Shown here: one piece after another, positions 62,911-64,000 of the stretch
Layout of the letters: each line of letters opens with the position of its first letter
How positions within the stretch are numbered: position 1 is the first letter of the stretch
Origin: Akkermansiaceae bacterium
Lineage (GTDB): Bacteria > Verrucomicrobiota > Verrucomicrobiia > Verrucomicrobiales > DEV007
Assembly: GCA_024233005.1 (NCBI GenBank)
Contig: JACKQE010000003.1
Span: 62,001 to 126,000, forward strand
Length of the DNA: 64,000 nucleotides
Reading direction: 5' to 3'
The notes under the pieces: generated by a model
The model's database searches: none
What the model saw: only the letters and a program-made list of their open reading frames with translations
Told to the model about the DNA's origin: nothing
Translations under genes and position numbers: made by a program

Positions 62911-64000
62911 ATGAAAACTCTTTCTTCCCATCCCTCTCCGCCTAGTTTTCGCCACTTGCAGTCCGCTCCGACTCTTTTGGCGGTTTTGGCCTTGTTGGTT
63001 CTTTGCACCTCCCATCGGGTGATTGCGGCAGATCCCGCGGCAGAAAAAAAGGTGCTGGATATCTTTGAAAAACACTGTGCCGATTGTCACTCCGAAGGGG
63101 ACGAAGAACCCCTTCTCTCCTCCAAAACCAATTTGGGAGAACTGATCGCAAATGCCGATTACACGAACAAAGAGGATCCGGATGCGGGGGAACTGCTCCG
63201 CCGGATTTTGCTGCCGGCCAACTCCCCCAAACGCATGCCCAAGAGCAAGGGCGAAGTCGGCAGCGAAAAATACCGGGAACCCTTGACCGAAGACGAGATC
63301 GGCGCCTTGCGAAACTGGATCACAGGGAATGCCCCCAAACCGGTCGCCAGCGCGACCAAGGCGGCTCCCGGTCCGGAAGGAGACAAGCCCGAAGGGAAAG
63401 ATCCTGGTCCGCCTCCAACGATGGCCGAGAAAGGCGAAACCCGAGGCAAGGTGGAAGTCGCGGAAGTTCCCGGCAAACCCGGCTCCCCGCCCAAACCAGG
63501 TGAGGACAGCAAACCTGCGGAAAATGGTCCTCCGGCGGGAGAAGGCACCAAACCCGGCCCGGCCAACATGAAGCCGGAAAATGGCCGTCCAGAAGAAAGC
63601 CCGGCGGAATCCAAATCCAATGTGGCGGCCAACCAGAGCCAGGGGCCGGGTCCTGACGCCAGCGCCCCGATCGATGAGCGCGTCAAATTCCTCTTTGAGG
63701 AGAAATGCGCGGAATGCCACCGCACCAAGAAAAAACCCCTTCTTCACAAGGACATTGACCTCGCATCCTTGCTCACTTCGAAATATGTCGAAAACGGGGA
63801 ACCCGAAAAGTCCGTGGTCTATCAAGTCGTGGCCTACGAATCTGAAAGTCCCGACCGAATGCCTGCCAGCGAGGGTCATCCGGGTGACAAAGGTTACCGT
63901 GAACCGCTGACTTCTGACGAGAAGAAACTCATTCACGATTGGATCGGCGGTCAAAGCACGCATGCTGCCAAGCGCGAATTCATCGCCCTGGGTGACATGC
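62911..64000 (+). CDS. exported tandem cytochrome c protein (partial, runs off the window)
   Basis: The frame is open from the ATG at 62911 to the end of the window, giving 363 residues without a stop. It has a signal peptide (about 1-39, ending near HRVIAADP). A first cytochrome-like domain follows with the haem motif CADCH (59-63). A long Pro/Glu/Lys/Gly-rich linker comes next, then a second domain with CAECH and closely similar surroundings (PEPLxxDE type ending, DWIGG). Both match the PSCyt1-type domain of PVC proteins. Such proteins often continue into WD40 or other domains, so the C-terminal part is missing here. It is the third exported protein with haem or caspase features in this 10-kb segment. 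Confidence 0.85.
   Translation, partial: MKTLSSHPSPPSFRHLQSAPTLLAVLALLVLCTSHRVIAADPAAEKKVLDIFEKHCADCHSEGDEEPLLSSKTNLGELIANADYTNKEDPDAGELLRRILLPANSPKRMPKSKGEVGSEKYREPLTEDEIGALRNWITGNAPKPVASATKAAPGPEGDKPEGKDPGPPPTMAEKGETRGKVEVAEVPGKPGSPPKPGEDSKPAENGPPAGEGTKPGPANMKPENGRPEESPAESKSNVAANQSQGPGPDASAPIDERVKFLFEEKCAECHRTKKKPLLHKDIDLASLLTSKYVENGEPEKSVVYQVVAYESESPDRMPASEGHPGDKGYREPLTSDEKKLIHDWIGGQSTHAAKREFIALGDM

Noticed and set aside
1..64000. tRNA or rRNA genes, CRISPR arrays, insertion sequences
   Set aside because: No T-loop/acceptor pattern, array of regular repeats, transposase motif or flanking terminal repeat was seen by eye. A tRNA scan was not run.

Overview
The window is about 64 kb of GC-rich bacterial chromosome that most likely comes from a free-living member of the Verrucomicrobiota. 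The evidence is the gene content. It includes three Tat-exported DUF1501 proteins, two formylglycine sulfatases, a very large ThuA/discoidin/beta-propeller/HEAT/cytochrome-c fusion, a tandem planctomycete-type cytochrome protein, a WD40-caspase fusion, a zinc-ribbon ExbB-like channel with two partner proteins, and small hypothetical proteins of the kind common in the PVC superphylum. I saw no rRNA, tRNA, CRISPR array, insertion sequence or prophage. Genes lie on both strands in short operons, and few starts have a strong Shine-Dalgarno sequence.

Left part (0-11 kb): mostly housekeeping. A partial gene runs off the left edge. Rex is followed by a DUF4190 membrane protein. plsY-gpsA (glycerophospholipid precursors) is followed by a TerC-family protein with an unusual extracytoplasmic insert. 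An L,D-transpeptidase overlaps the long form of ispH, which ends at a likely terminator. Then come an M29-like peptidase, a PrxQ-type peroxiredoxin, UDP-glucuronate decarboxylase and Sua5.

Middle left (11-28 kb): a PPP-type phosphatase, a DUF1501 protein, a PrsW-like intramembrane protease, a sulfatase, an MsbA-type ABC exporter, an outer-membrane barrel protein with a strong terminator, trmH, metG, a GT4 glycosyltransferase, queH, a YebC-family protein and a secreted FG-GAP protein.

Centre (28-42 kb): a long co-directional minus-strand run. It holds a PEGA/sulfatase-modifying-factor-like membrane protein (without the FGE cysteines), an FAD oxidoreductase, an MnmM-like methyltransferase, an AraC regulator with an acidic repeat tail, a MacB-type permease, and a three-gene ExbB/ExbD-like proton-channel module. 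A sulfatase is divergent from the PEGA protein.

Right part (42-64 kb): transaldolase, a thioesterase/Nudix pair, two more DUF1501 proteins, an operon with a Tat-exported amidase behind a near-consensus promoter, a K+-type membrane pyrophosphatase with a possible structured leader and a clear terminator, a double-TM2 protein, the 1474-residue ThuA/cytochrome fusion, the WD40-PDZ-caspase fusion, a small lipoprotein-like gene, and a truncated double-cytochrome protein at the right edge.

The most system-like elements are the ExbB/ExbD-like trio at 29-33 kb and the exported WD40-caspase next to exported cytochromes at 54-64 kb. All functions are assigned from motifs read by eye; no database search was run.
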